Program-made: the position numbers and the translations under genes
Notes under the pieces: model-generated
Databases searched by the model: none
What the model was told of the DNA's origin: nothing
The model's input: the letters and a program-made list of their open reading frames with translations, nothing else
In this document: piece after piece, positions 55,138 through 64,000 of the stretch
How the letters are laid out: every line of letters begins with the position of its first letter
Numbering within the stretch: position 1 is the first letter of the stretch
NCBI RefSeq assembly: GCF_000014045.1
Contig: NC_008209.1
Coordinates: 496,001 to 560,000 of the forward strand
Direction: 5' to 3'
DNA from: Roseobacter denitrificans OCh 114
GTDB lineage: Bacteria; Pseudomonadota; Alphaproteobacteria; Rhodobacterales; Rhodobacteraceae
DNA length: 64,000 bases

Positions 55138-56832
55138 TCAGTCGGTCAGTTTATAGACGTTGATGTCCCAATGGCTGCCGGGGTGGCGATACTCCCCGAA
55201 CAGAGGCGGTGCGTCGTAGAGTTCCACCCGAGAGAAAATATACGTCACGCCGAGCGCGCGTAGGCGGTCGAGGTCATATTCCGGCATCTGGATTGCATCT
55301 GTGCGGCGGCGGGCGAGAAAGTCCCTGTCCAGTTCGGCGCTGAAAAGATAGAGCCGGTTGCCCCAGTCATCGAAATAGCGTTTCAAACCCGCGCTTTTTT
55401 CCAGCTCCTTCGCGATAACCCCGCGCATCGCCCGTTTCTTCTCCAACGGGTAATAGGTCAGGTACCAGTCCGCCGTATGAAAGCCGTTATAGGCAGCGAT
55501 CGCCGGATGTATGCCAAGGCTGACCACGCGGTAGTCTTCGACAGGCTGACCTATGTCCCGTTTGATTTCAGAGAAAAGCGGTGTCGCAAAAAACGCAGCA
55601 TAGCTTATTCCGTGTTTCTCCCTGGCCTCAAGGATGGGGTGGTTTTTATAACCTGCCCAATGCGCCTGAAGGGCGATGGCCAGACAGACGCACGCAAGCC
55701 CGAGGCGTCGGTATGGAATTTGACGCTGGATCAGCGCCAGGGCCAAAGCAAAAGCGACAAACCAGAGCAAAGGGTGCAGCCAGTGAAAGCGGCTGAAGTT
55801 GAATTTAAGCAGCAGCGGAACAGAAGTGCGTATCGGTTCCAGCACCACGGACGACCACAGACCATAAAACAGCGAAATGGCCGCGCAAAATGACACCGTA
55901 GCGATCAGCAGCCACAGATGACGATCCCTGAATTGCCGTTTCCAGAGGCTTAGCAAAAGGGCCAGCAGTATCGTCGGTAGAATGACTTCGCTTTGCAGGC
56001 TGTGTGCGTGATACTGGCCATTTAAAAAGTTATCCCAAGCGCGGTCCAAAGCTGCAGTCAGGGGCACAAAAACCGGTGACGCCTCCTGACGGTGCGAGGT
56101 GAACACCGGGTTTATGGAATTCAGCACCAGACGGTATTCCACGGCGAGATACACAGCGCTCATCGCCGCCATTCCGAATAGAAAGGCCACATTGAAACGT
56201 CGCCGCACAAGCATGTCGTAAACGAACAGCCCAGCCACCATGCACAGAAAGAAAAACCCAACCGTGACGAGGCTGCTGAAAAAAGGGAACAGCAAGAGGA
56301 TGGCCCATAGATGCCAACCCCGTTCGCCCTCGCGCAGCCCCAGAAATGCATAGAGGACGAGCGGCAAGCCCGCGACCCCCAAAACGCCCGGCGTCCAGAA
56401 CGGAAGCAGCGCATAACAAAGAGCGACACCGACGCACAGAACGCGCGCCTCCCGGCCCAAAATGCGGCGCATAAGCAGCAAATACATACCAAGAAACGCC
56501 GCGGCCTGCATGAACAGTGTCAGCACGATATGGGTCGCCAGAGGCGATAGAAACATGTTCAGCAGCGTGGGCATCTGAAATTCGCTGCGCAACGCGCCGC
56601 GGGGGATGTCGTATTGGGCAATGATGCTCGATGAAGGAGCAAAAACCTGTCCGCTATCCGCCAGCACCTTGGCCTTCAGGAGAGAACTGTCAAGATAGTC
56701 ATGAATGGTAAGATAGGCCCCGTCGCCCATAATGACATAAGGTATCCAGTGCCCCAATATGATCAACATCGCCCCCGTCAAAAGGATGTGGGGCAAAGTC
56801 AGGGACCGTCTGTTGGGGGAGTTCGGGCGCAA
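55138..56832 (-). CDS. Polytopic membrane protein, DUF6044 (YkoS)-like
   Basis: A 564-residue protein with about eleven membrane segments and a C-terminal soluble part. The early segment LTIHDYLDSSLLKAKVLADS, then YDIPRGALRSEFQMPTLLNM and PFWTPGVLGVAGLPLVLYAF, resembles the DUF6044/YkoS family of membrane proteins. Function is unknown; the topology is like lipid-linked-sugar glycosyltransferases. The start is a TTG at 56832 with a TAGG ribosome site. An ATG at 56769 is a shorter alternative. It is divergent from the glycan genes. Confidence 0.75.
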   Translation of the reverse strand: MRPNSPNRRSLTLPHILLTGAMLIILGHWIPYVIMGDGAYLTIHDYLDSSLLKAKVLADSGQVFAPSSSIIAQYDIPRGALRSEFQMPTLLNMFLSPLATHIVLTLFMQAAAFLGMYLLLMRRILGREARVLCVGVALCYALLPFWTPGVLGVAGLPLVLYAFLGLREGERGWHLWAILLLFPFFSSLVTVGFFFLCMVAGLFVYDMLVRRRFNVAFLFGMAAMSAVYLAVEYRLVLNSINPVFTSHRQEASPVFVPLTAALDRAWDNFLNGQYHAHSLQSEVILPTILLALLLSLWKRQFRDRHLWLLIATVSFCAAISLFYGLWSSVVLEPIRTSVPLLLKFNFSRFHWLHPLLWFVAFALALALIQRQIPYRRLGLACVCLAIALQAHWAGYKNHPILEAREKHGISYAAFFATPLFSEIKRDIGQPVEDYRVVSLGIHPAIAAYNGFHTADWYLTYYPLEKKRAMRGVIAKELEKSAGLKRYFDDWGNRLYLFSAELDRDFLARRRTDAIQMPEYDLDRLRALGVTYIFSRVELYDAPPLFGEYRHPGSHWDINVYKLTD

Positions 56833-57096
56833 ACGTCAGCCTATTATTGTATGTCCTGAGCACGCGGGCTTGGGCGAAACGTAGGACGCTATACCTTGCG
56901 GCACAACACCTTTAAACTCTGGCAGCCCGGGCGGGATGATATGCCCCGGGTATTCCGGCCCTTAAATCGGCTTGCATGATTTTTGCGATTTCCTATACAC
57001 TTTTGAGGCGAAATGCGCCACTGGACACTTGCTATGACCTGTCTCATCGGTCGTTTGACTGTGGCGACAGTGTAAAATGTCATGATAGGACAATCC

Positions 57097-58263
57097 ATGG
57101 AATGGCGTATCCCGTTTAACAAACCAGCGCTTGTCGGCACTGAATCCGGCGAAGTGCAACAGGTTTTTGCGCAGGGTAAATTTGCCGGCGGCGGCACGTT
57201 CAACAAGGCGTGCAACAGGTGGCTGCGGGATCACCTCGATGCCAGCGGTGTTCTGATTACGACGTCTTGCACCCATGCTTTGGAAATGGCGGCGTTGCTG
57301 TGTGATTTGCAGCCGCAGGATGAGGTCATCCTGCCGTCCTATGCTTTTACCTCTACAGCAACCGCCTTCGCCCGTTGCGGAGCCAAGCTGGTTTTTGTCG
57401 ATTGTGAAGCGGCGACGATGAACCTCGATGCGAATGCGGTTGCAGCAGCGATCACGCCGCGCAGCAAGGTGATCGTGGCTTTGCATTATGCCGGGGTAAG
57501 CTGTGACATGCGTGCCTTGCGTGCGCTGGCCGATGAACATGGATTGAAGATCGTAGAGGATGCCGCACAGGCCCTGTTTGCATCTTATGATGGCAAGCCC
57601 TGCGGGACGCTTGGGGACTACGGCTGTTTCAGCTTTCACGAAACGAAGAACATGCACTGCGGTGAGGGCGGCGCTTTGGTGCTCAACCGTCCCGAAGACG
57701 TGCAGAAGGCTGAGGTGCTCCTTGAGAAAGGAACCAATCGGATGCAGTTCTTCCGTGGTGAAACCTCCCGTTACGAATGGGTGGGCATGGGATCATCCTA
57801 TGTGCCGAGTGAATTGAACGCCGCCTTCCTTTTGGCGCAACTCAAGGCGGGCGCGCAGATCACGCAAGCGCGTCTGGCAAGCTGGCAGAGCTATGAACGA
57901 CTGCTGCGCCCGCTCGAAGAGGCCGGACACGTCGCATTGCCGAACCCGCCACGTGATTGTCAGCACAATGCGCATATCTTCTGGATCAAGTTGGCGGGTA
58001 AGCCGGAGCGTGACGCGATGATCGCGCATCTGAAAGCGCAGGGGATAGCAGCGGTGTTTCACTATATTCCCCTGCATTCCGCACCCGCTGGCAGGGTTTA
58101 TGGCACCTTCCACGGGGAGGACATAAACACGACCCGTGAAAGCGAACGGCTGCTGCGTCTGCCGCTTTACTACGCGATCACCCAAGAGGAGATCGCGGAG
58201 GTGGTGCATGCCGTCACAGCCTTCTTTGCCCTGACCGGAGAGACACACAGTGCCGTCGGCTGA
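57097..58263 (+). CDS. wecE: DegT-family aminotransferase, WecE-type (dTDP-4-amino-4,6-dideoxygalactose transaminase)
   Basis: A 388-residue PLP sugar aminotransferase. The fold is very close to WecE: IPFNKPALVGTESGEVQQVF, VIVALHYAGVSCDM, the PLP-lysine region GCFSFHETKNMHCGEGGA and AVFHYIPLHSAPAG. It would make a 4-amino-4,6-dideoxy sugar nucleotide for surface glycan. The ATG at 57097 follows AGGA; an in-frame ATG at 57082 has no ribosome site. No dTDP-sugar synthesis genes are in the window. Confidence 0.88.
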   Translation: MEWRIPFNKPALVGTESGEVQQVFAQGKFAGGGTFNKACNRWLRDHLDASGVLITTSCTHALEMAALLCDLQPQDEVILPSYAFTSTATAFARCGAKLVFVDCEAATMNLDANAVAAAITPRSKVIVALHYAGVSCDMRALRALADEHGLKIVEDAAQALFASYDGKPCGTLGDYGCFSFHETKNMHCGEGGALVLNRPEDVQKAEVLLEKGTNRMQFFRGETSRYEWVGMGSSYVPSELNAAFLLAQLKAGAQITQARLASWQSYERLLRPLEEAGHVALPNPPRDCQHNAHIFWIKLAGKPERDAMIAHLKAQGIAAVFHYIPLHSAPAGRVYGTFHGEDINTTRESERLLRLPLYYAITQEEIAEVVHAVTAFFALTGETHSAVG

Positions 58264-59290
58264 AGGTATGTCTGCACCCGTATTTCAGCCGGTCTTCCTG
58301 CTGTGTTCCGAGCGGTCCGGCAGCAATTTGTTTATCCGGCTTCTGGACAGCCATCCCGTGTTCTGTGGGCCGCCGCCCTCCCATCTGATCCGGACTTTGG
58401 CGCTTAATCTGACCCGGCTCGGCGACGTGGCGCAGGATGAAAAGGCGTGGCAGCGGCTATTGGATATCAGCGCGCGCGTCATGCAGCACCAACTCGGTAT
58501 CTGGCAGTGTTCCCTGGATGCAACAGCGCTTGCGCGGCGCGTTACAGAGCGGTCGGTGCGCGGCGTCATTTCTGCAATCTATACAGCCGAAGCGCATGCT
58601 CAGAACAAGACCAGAAGCGTCATCAAGGAAAACCGCATCCATATCTTCCTGCCTTTTCTGATGCAGGCGTTTCCTGATGCGCGATATGTCTGGGTTGTGC
58701 GTGACCCGCGGGATATGGCGCTGTCCTGGAAACGATCATCAAATCATCCGGGTGACGTTCGGCGCGGCACGCAGATCTGGTTGCAGGATCAGGAGCGTTT
58801 CCGCCAGATATTTGGCTATCTTGCCCCCGCCGGACAGATCATGCGGTTGCGCTATGAAGACATCCTGCAAGAGCCCGTACCAACCTTGACCGCGCTTTGT
58901 GATTTTCTGCAAGTGACCTATGACCCGGCAATGCTGAACTTTCACGACAAGGAAGACACCAAAGCCAATGCTGCGCGTATCGCAAACTGGGAAAACCTCG
59001 CAAAGCCCCTGATCGGTGGCAATACCGGGAAATTTCACGAGGCACTTACACGAGAAGAGATTGCCTATATCGAAACGGCCTGCGCGACCGAAATGCATGC
59101 GCACGATTACACGCTGACCGAGGAGCCCGGAGAGCGTAAAGCGGCCGAGCAGGCCATGGAACTGCGGTACGGGCAAGAAGACCTTGCGTTGCAGTGGCGC
59201 GCGTTGACCCCTGAGGAGCAGGCGATACGGGAGGGCCGTCAAAACGTCATTGACTATATCAACGCGCTTCCGATACGGCTGGCTACGTGA
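58250..59290 (+). CDS. Sulfotransferase family protein
   Basis: A 346-residue PAPS-dependent sulfotransferase. The 5'-phosphosulfate loop is LLCSERSGSNLFIRLLDSHP near residues 17-36 and the 3'-phosphate site is VWVVRDPRDMALSWKRS. It probably sulfates a glycan or lipid. The GTG at 58250 overlaps the aminotransferase stop; an ATG at 58268 is an alternative. It overlaps the next gene by four bases. Confidence 0.87.
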   Translation: MPSAEGMSAPVFQPVFLLCSERSGSNLFIRLLDSHPVFCGPPPSHLIRTLALNLTRLGDVAQDEKAWQRLLDISARVMQHQLGIWQCSLDATALARRVTERSVRGVISAIYTAEAHAQNKTRSVIKENRIHIFLPFLMQAFPDARYVWVVRDPRDMALSWKRSSNHPGDVRRGTQIWLQDQERFRQIFGYLAPAGQIMRLRYEDILQEPVPTLTALCDFLQVTYDPAMLNFHDKEDTKANAARIANWENLAKPLIGGNTGKFHEALTREEIAYIETACATEMHAHDYTLTEEPGERKAAEQAMELRYGQEDLALQWRALTPEEQAIREGRQNVIDYINALPIRLAT

Positions 59291-60240
59291 AACTCAAAAA
59301 CATCCTGAAGCTCGCTTTCGGGCTTTCCCTGCTGGCATTTCTTTTCATCATGGCCGACTTTCAGGCGCTGGCCGTGATGCTGGGGCAGATGCATTGGGGC
59401 TATGGGTTCATCGGTTTCGCGGCCTTTGCCGCGACGAGCGCGCTGGACATGTGGCGGTTGCGCATGGCCAGCCCATCGGCCGCGCAGGTCCGTTGGTTTG
59501 CCTTTGCCCGGATGCACATCGAAAGCTACGCGATGGCACCGCTTTTGCCGGGGCACATCGGCGTTGATGCCTACCGGGTTGCCACCATCGGACGGGGCAC
59601 CGGGCAAGGATACGTGGAACCCGCGGTCATTCTGTTCGGTCTGCGTGTGTTCAGTCTGCTGACGATGCTTGGTCTGACGTTCGGTTTGTTCCTAGGGCTG
59701 CCGGAATGGCGCGAGGTCTACAAACCTCTTGTCCTCGCGGTCATATCATTCCCTGTTTGGGGGGTGGTGTTAACAACCGTCGCGGCGCTGTTGTCGGTGG
59801 TGCTGGCGTGGCTGCTGTGGCGTCGAGCAGGGCCGCGTCTTCTGAACCGTTTCGCGGGGGTCCGACAGGCGTGGGCGGCACTGACATGGCCGCGTTTGAT
59901 GCGATTGCTGGCGATGAGCATCGCGATGATCATCCTGCGGATTTTCACATTCCTGCTGACATTGCAGGCCTTTGGAATCGAACTGGATGTGTGGCTGGGC
60001 ACCTCTGTTGCGTTATGCGCGGCACTGGCCTGGTTACTGCCCCTCAGCCCTGCGGGGATCGGCGTGCGTGAAGGCGTGATTGTTGGGCTTTTGGTCTGGT
60101 TGGGCATCGACTATGTGCCGGCATTGGCCGTGGCGCTGCTGAACCGGGTTTACTTTTTGCTCTTCGCGGGGATCGGAGGCGTTTCGTTCCTGCTGCCGAA
60201 AACCAATGCCACACTGGCTACGCAGGAAAACCACTCATAG
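59287..60240 (+). CDS. Flippase-like/lysylphosphatidylglycerol synthase TM family protein
   Basis: A 317-residue membrane protein with about eight segments. The family signature LLPLSPAGIGVREGVIVGLL and the early LLPGHIGVDAYRVATIG place it in the UPF0104/LPG-synthase-TM group, often found in glycan clusters and thought to move lipid-linked molecules. It starts at GTG 59287, overlapping the sulfotransferase stop by four bases. Confidence 0.82.
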   Translation: MKLKNILKLAFGLSLLAFLFIMADFQALAVMLGQMHWGYGFIGFAAFAATSALDMWRLRMASPSAAQVRWFAFARMHIESYAMAPLLPGHIGVDAYRVATIGRGTGQGYVEPAVILFGLRVFSLLTMLGLTFGLFLGLPEWREVYKPLVLAVISFPVWGVVLTTVAALLSVVLAWLLWRRAGPRLLNRFAGVRQAWAALTWPRLMRLLAMSIAMIILRIFTFLLTLQAFGIELDVWLGTSVALCAALAWLLPLSPAGIGVREGVIVGLLVWLGIDYVPALAVALLNRVYFLLFAGIGGVSFLLPKTNATLATQENHS

Positions 60241-60308
60241 GGACGCGTTTAAACTTACCACTGTCTGCGCTTCGCAGTACGGGAAAAACATGAGAAACTA
60301 GCTTCGCC

Positions 60309-61007
60309 ATGCCGAAATCCGTCGCCATTTTGCAGTCCAACTACATCCCGTGGAAAGGATATTTCGACCTGATACGAAAGGTTGATTTGTTTATTTTCTA
60401 TGACGATTTGCAATACACCAAGAATGACTGGAGAAACCGCAACAAGATCAAAACGCCTATGGGAGCGAGATGGTTGACGATCCCTTGTGGAAGCAGTTGG
60501 AACAGGCTGATCAACGAAGTGCGGGTTGATAACGCGTCTTGGCAAAAGAAGCACTTCGACACGCTCAAACAGCATTACGCTGCTGCGCCTTACTGGAAAA
60601 CCTACGCACCCTTTCTCGAAGAAGTCTACCTTGGGGAAAACTGGGAATACCTCTCTGATCTGAACCAGACAGTCATCAAACGCATCAGTCAGGCGTTTCT
60701 GGGGATCACGACCGAATTCGACAATTCCGAGCGTTATCATCTTACGGCGAGTAAGGGAGAACGGGTCTTGCAGCTACTGGAGCGCGTGGGCGCCACGCAT
60801 TACGTCAGCGGTCCCGCTGCCAAAAGCTATCTGGTGGAAGATGAGTTCGTCACGCGTGGCATCACGCTGGAATTCATGGATTATGCCGGCTACCCGAAGT
60901 ATCCGCAGCTCTATCCTCCTTTTGAGCCTGCGGTGACGATTCTGGATATGCTGCTGAACTTGGGCCCGGCCACGCTGGAATACATGCAACCGGCGGACAA
61001 GCGGTAG
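60309..61007 (+). CDS. WbqC-family protein
   Basis: A 232-residue protein of the WbqC family: VAILQSNYIPWKGYFDLIRK, then FIFYDDLQYTKNDWRNRNKI and LTIPCGSSWNRLINEV. WbqC proteins occur in O-antigen and capsule clusters and are linked to amino-sugar modification, but the reaction is not settled. It looks somewhat more AT-rich than its neighbours. It lies between the flippase-like gene and a second sulfotransferase. Confidence 0.86.
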   Translation: MPKSVAILQSNYIPWKGYFDLIRKVDLFIFYDDLQYTKNDWRNRNKIKTPMGARWLTIPCGSSWNRLINEVRVDNASWQKKHFDTLKQHYAAAPYWKTYAPFLEEVYLGENWEYLSDLNQTVIKRISQAFLGITTEFDNSERYHLTASKGERVLQLLERVGATHYVSGPAAKSYLVEDEFVTRGITLEFMDYAGYPKYPQLYPPFEPAVTILDMLLNLGPATLEYMQPADKR

Positions 61008-61014
61008 TTTTGCA

Positions 61015-62109
61015 ATGACACCATTCTTCATCACCGGGTTTTTGCGCTCAGGCACGACGCTGCTGGAAAAGTACCTGCATAACCATCCACAAATGGTGGT
61101 GGCATCGCAGCCATTCCCCTTCTTGTTCAAGGCGTTGAAAGAAACTTTTTTCCGCAGTCTTGGAATGGATGTACCCCGTTACCCGCTTGGACATCTTTGC
61201 GGGGATGCAGGTTATGGCAGGCAGGCGTTTCTCGATTTCGCCTCAACGCATCATTTCACGGACGCCGAGGTAAAAGCCATTTTCGAACAGATGCGCGGAT
61301 ACAGCGGGCAACTCACGCCCGGCGTCTTCGACCTGCCGTTGAAAGGGGGCACGTTGCAGCAGGTTTTTGTGCAATGCGCGACACAGTTTCCTGCCCTGTT
61401 CGATGCCCCCGCCGCGGAACATGTGGGCGTCAAGGAAGTCTTCTGCGAAGAGTTCATTCCGCTTTTCCTCCAGCATCGCATGCCTGTCCTTCTGATCTTG
61501 CGGGATCCGCGTGCGGTTGTCGCCTCGATCCATTGTGGACGGGGCGGGGAATATGCCAACGCGGGTTTGAGCGTGCTGCATATTCTGCGCTGCTGGAGGA
61601 AATCCGTAGCCTATGCGATGCGCTTTTCCGGTGAACAGGGGTTCCATTGGATGACCTATGAAAGGCTGGCACAAGACCCGGCCGCCTGCCTGCAACCCAT
61701 AGCGCGGGCTTTCGGCGCTGATCCTTTTCCCGATGCGGTTCTGTCCGGTGCGTTGCTGTCGCAAGACGCAAGCCCATGGCGTGGAAATTCATCTTTCGGT
61801 GCGCCGGATGCGCGCAACCCAAGGTTTCGCAAGCTGTTGGACGCCGATACGATCACGTTCATAGACACGTTATGTCAGGCCGAGATGCAATGGCTGGGTA
61901 TGGAACATGACGCACACTCCGCAAAGACGGTGTTGGAAAGCTACCAGGACCTGTTCCAGCCCGGCGCCCCATTCTTGTCGCAGGAAGACAAACAAACGGA
62001 ATACCATCGTCTGGCTGCGTTGGCCGCACAGGTCATAGATCCCGCAGAGGCGGAAAACTGGTGCATTTACCCTTCGGTGCAACGGCGATTACATGCCGTT
62101 CTGCACTGA
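61015..62109 (+). CDS. Second sulfotransferase family protein
   Basis: A 364-residue PAPS-dependent sulfotransferase. The 5'-phosphosulfate loop is FFITGFLRSGTTLLEKYLHN at the very N terminus, and the 3'-phosphate site is VLLILRDPRAVVASIHCGRG. It is only distantly like the 58250 enzyme, so the two probably act at different positions. It starts seven bases after wbqC. Confidence 0.86.
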   Translation: MTPFFITGFLRSGTTLLEKYLHNHPQMVVASQPFPFLFKALKETFFRSLGMDVPRYPLGHLCGDAGYGRQAFLDFASTHHFTDAEVKAIFEQMRGYSGQLTPGVFDLPLKGGTLQQVFVQCATQFPALFDAPAAEHVGVKEVFCEEFIPLFLQHRMPVLLILRDPRAVVASIHCGRGGEYANAGLSVLHILRCWRKSVAYAMRFSGEQGFHWMTYERLAQDPAACLQPIARAFGADPFPDAVLSGALLSQDASPWRGNSSFGAPDARNPRFRKLLDADTITFIDTLCQAEMQWLGMEHDAHSAKTVLESYQDLFQPGAPFLSQEDKQTEYHRLAALAAQVIDPAEAENWCIYPSVQRRLHAVLH

Positions 62110-62163
62110 AAGCGTTCAAACCCATGAAACTGTGGTATCCATGAAGCTCTGAAGGAACAGAAA

Positions 62164-63039
62164 GTGAAACATACTGCTATGGCTGCCGAACCTGCCACGT
62201 CTTCCGCCTTACTGGAGGAACTGCGCCGCGCGGATTTCCCCAAGAAGGACATCAGTATCGCAGAAGCGCAGTTCGGCTTCCGCTATGTGGCCGAGTATCT
62301 TGGTGAATTGCCTGAAAACGGTAAGGTGCTGGAAGTCGGGTGCGGCAGCGGCATTCTGATGGGGCTGCTGAAAGAACAATACCCGACGCTGAATGTCGAG
62401 GGGGTGGAGCCCTTGGGCGATGGCTTCGCCGTGCTTGGTAGCATCAATCGATACATCCGCAATCAAGGGATAGAGATTCAGAAAATCGGCTATGAGCAGA
62501 TCGAAACTCAGAATCGCTACGATGTCATTTATTGCATCAATGTGTTCGAGCACCTGAACGACTGGCGCGACTTTCTACATTTTGTGGAAAACCACCTTAC
62601 GCCGACGGGCGTGTGTTTGATTTTATGTCCCAACTACGGCTTTCCCTACGAGTCACATTTCAAGATACCGGTGATCGTTAACAAGCCGATCACGGCATCG
62701 GTCTTTCGCAAGACCATTGACCGGCATGAAGAGCGCAAGGAAAGCCACGGCCTTTGGCGCAGTCTGAATTTCGTCAAGCTCCGGCAGGTTCGTCAGGCGC
62801 TTGCACGCACGTCACTTCGCCTCACCGTGCGACATCGCATCATCGAGGATATGATTGCGCGCACTGGAAATGACGCAGAGTTCCGCAAGCGGCAGAAAGT
62901 GATAGGCACGTTGGGCAGAGTTGCCTACAAGGCTGGCATAACCAAGCTGTTCCGGTATCCGTTGTTTCAGAATGTGATGCCCTATATGCAGCTTGAGCTC
63001 CGTCCTGATACGACGCGCCAAACAACAAGCGGAACATGA
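62164..63039 (+). CDS. Class I SAM-dependent methyltransferase
   Basis: A 291-residue methyltransferase. Motif I is VLEVGCGSGILMGLL, and later motifs are in YDVIYCINVFEHLNDWRDFL and TPTGVCLILCPNYGF. It likely methylates a sugar or lipid of the glycan. The GTG at 62164 follows AAGGAACAG; an ATG at 62179 is possible. It overlaps the glycosyltransferase by four bases. Confidence 0.87.
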   Translation: MKHTAMAAEPATSSALLEELRRADFPKKDISIAEAQFGFRYVAEYLGELPENGKVLEVGCGSGILMGLLKEQYPTLNVEGVEPLGDGFAVLGSINRYIRNQGIEIQKIGYEQIETQNRYDVIYCINVFEHLNDWRDFLHFVENHLTPTGVCLILCPNYGFPYESHFKIPVIVNKPITASVFRKTIDRHEERKESHGLWRSLNFVKLRQVRQALARTSLRLTVRHRIIEDMIARTGNDAEFRKRQKVIGTLGRVAYKAGITKLFRYPLFQNVMPYMQLELRPDTTRQTTSGT

Positions 63040-63965
63040 TGCAAAATCCAGTCTACAGCACCGTCATTCCGGTCTACAACAGCACCCGAACGCTCGGCGA
63101 ACTGGTGTCGCGGCTGGATCAGGTTTTCACAGAGATCGGCGCGGCGCATGAAGTCGTGTTTGTTGACGATGGCTCACCCAACCCGGAGACTTGGCCGATC
63201 CTAAAGGCGCTGGCAGAAGAGCATGAACATGTTCATGCAACCCGCTTGATGCGTAACTTCGGAAAAGCAGGCGCCGTGCTCTGTGGCCTGCGTCAAGCGA
63301 AAGGCGAATGGGTCATCACGATTGATGATGATTTGCAGCATGCCCCTGAAGACATCCCCATTCTGCTTGAAAAGAAAAGCCATGATGTTGTCATCGGGGC
63401 CTTTGCGTCGCGTAAGAAACACTCGGTTTTCCAGCGTGTTACCAGCCGAATAAAGAGTTATGTCGACACGAGGGTACTGGGCGTGCCGCCGGGTGTTCGC
63501 ATGTCACCTTTCAAGCTTTTTCATGCAAGGGTCGTGCAGCACATGATAGCGGTCGATACGACCCGCCCGTTCATTCCTGCGCTTATGTTGCAGTCCACGC
63601 AGGATATTGTGCAGGTCGAGATCACGCATCATCCCCGCCTATACGGGCGGTCTGCCTTCGGACTGCGGCGACGCATACGGCAGTTTTCAAATCTGATCTT
63701 TGGCAATGCATCGCTGGTTTTGCGCTTTCTTGCGGTGCTTGGCGTGACAATCTCTTGTTTGAGCTTGTTGTACGGGGGGTGGCTCGTGCTGTCCTACTTC
63801 TGGAAAGAGCAGACTGTGGCCGGGTGGACGTCCTTGATGGTGGTTACGTTGACGCTTGGCGGGCTTATCATGTTTTCGCTGGGGGTCATCGGCGAATATC
63901 TCATTCGCATTATCGAACGCGTAGAAAACCGCGCCGCCTATCTGGAGCGCGAAAAACTTCGCTAG
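63036..63965 (+). CDS. Family 2 glycosyltransferase with C-terminal membrane anchor (polyprenyl-phosphate sugar transferase type)
   Basis: A 309-residue enzyme. The GT-A nucleotide-sugar motifs are VVFVDDGSPNPETWP and WVITIDDDLQHAPEDIP. Two C-terminal membrane helices (LRFLAVLGVTISCLSLLYGG and LMVVTLTLGGLIMFSLGVIG) fit the DPM1/ArnC/GtrB type that loads sugar onto polyprenyl phosphate. It is the last gene before the window edge. Confidence 0.9.
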   Translation: MMQNPVYSTVIPVYNSTRTLGELVSRLDQVFTEIGAAHEVVFVDDGSPNPETWPILKALAEEHEHVHATRLMRNFGKAGAVLCGLRQAKGEWVITIDDDLQHAPEDIPILLEKKSHDVVIGAFASRKKHSVFQRVTSRIKSYVDTRVLGVPPGVRMSPFKLFHARVVQHMIAVDTTRPFIPALMLQSTQDIVQVEITHHPRLYGRSAFGLRRRIRQFSNLIFGNASLVLRFLAVLGVTISCLSLLYGGWLVLSYFWKEQTVAGWTSLMVVTLTLGGLIMFSLGVIGEYLIRIIERVENRAAYLEREKLR

Positions 63966-64000
63966 AGAGTGGCGGGATATCAGGTATTCCGGAATGCCTG

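Noticed and set aside
62110..62160. AAAGCGTT-containing stretch after the second sulfotransferase, resembling one end of the dispersed palindrome
   Set aside because: Only the first few bases match and no opposite arm is found, so chance similarity is more likely than a fifth copy.
63966..64000. CAGGTATTCCGGAATGCCTG palindrome at the right edge
   Set aside because: It could be a terminator after the glycosyltransferase, but the window ends here and no T-run is visible, so it is not called.

Overview
The window looks like a chromosomal stretch from an alphaproteobacterium of the Rhodobacterales (Roseobacter type). The evidence is a petABC cytochrome bc1 operon plus a petP-petR regulator pair of the kind known from Rhodobacter, a dxs-ispA-xseB operon, many high-affinity ABC uptake systems, moderately high GC, and tightly packed operons with ATGA/GTGA/TGATG overlaps. 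No phage, insertion sequence, CRISPR array, rRNA or tRNA gene was recognised. This is an inference from gene content; no database was searched.

Region 1-10.4 kb is a catabolic locus built around a TetR-type regulator. It holds a CoA-transferase (cut by the left edge), an aldo/keto reductase, a GMC flavin oxidoreductase, a cupin, a zinc alcohol dehydrogenase and a four-gene sugar-type ABC importer. A 20-bp operator-like motif (AAGTAAC-N6-GTTA or a close variant) recurs in every promoter gap of this locus, so it is probably one regulon. The substrate is unknown.

Region 10.5-21.3 kb, all on the minus strand, reads sulfatase, HAD-type hydrolase, MoxR ATPase, DUF58, DUF4381, VWA (BatA type), VWA-TPR (BatB/C type), BatD, then an eight-haem c-type cytochrome. 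This is the best candidate for an under-described system: a MoxR/Bat periplasmic maturation or stress module joined to a multihaem cytochrome and a formylglycine sulfatase.

Region 21.5-33.5 kb holds a CoxG-like protein, a persulfide-dioxygenase-like MBL protein with a rhodanese, a flavin amine oxidase with a ChrR-like cupin, a creatininase-family amidohydrolase, a NUDIX hydrolase, a cobalamin-riboswitch-controlled CbiM-like permease, a five-gene branched-chain-type ABC importer and a VOC-family protein. Region 33.6-47.8 kb holds fadD with a BASS transporter, dxs-ispA-xseB, petR-petP, ilvE, a DMT exporter, aroC, and thiBPQ under a TPP riboswitch. Region 47.8-52.8 kb holds a RibH2-type lumazine synthase under an FMN riboswitch, a PaiB-like protein, a GST and petABC. 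A gap of about 0.94 kb without a supportable gene follows petC, then an MFS transporter. Region 55.1-64 kb is a surface-glycan cluster: a DUF6044-like membrane protein, a WecE-type aminotransferase, two sulfotransferases, a flippase-like protein, WbqC, a methyltransferase and a family-2 glycosyltransferase.

At a larger scale, four copies of a roughly 100-bp imperfect palindrome lie in intergenic gaps. Three of them fill the space between convergent genes almost exactly from stop codon to stop codon.
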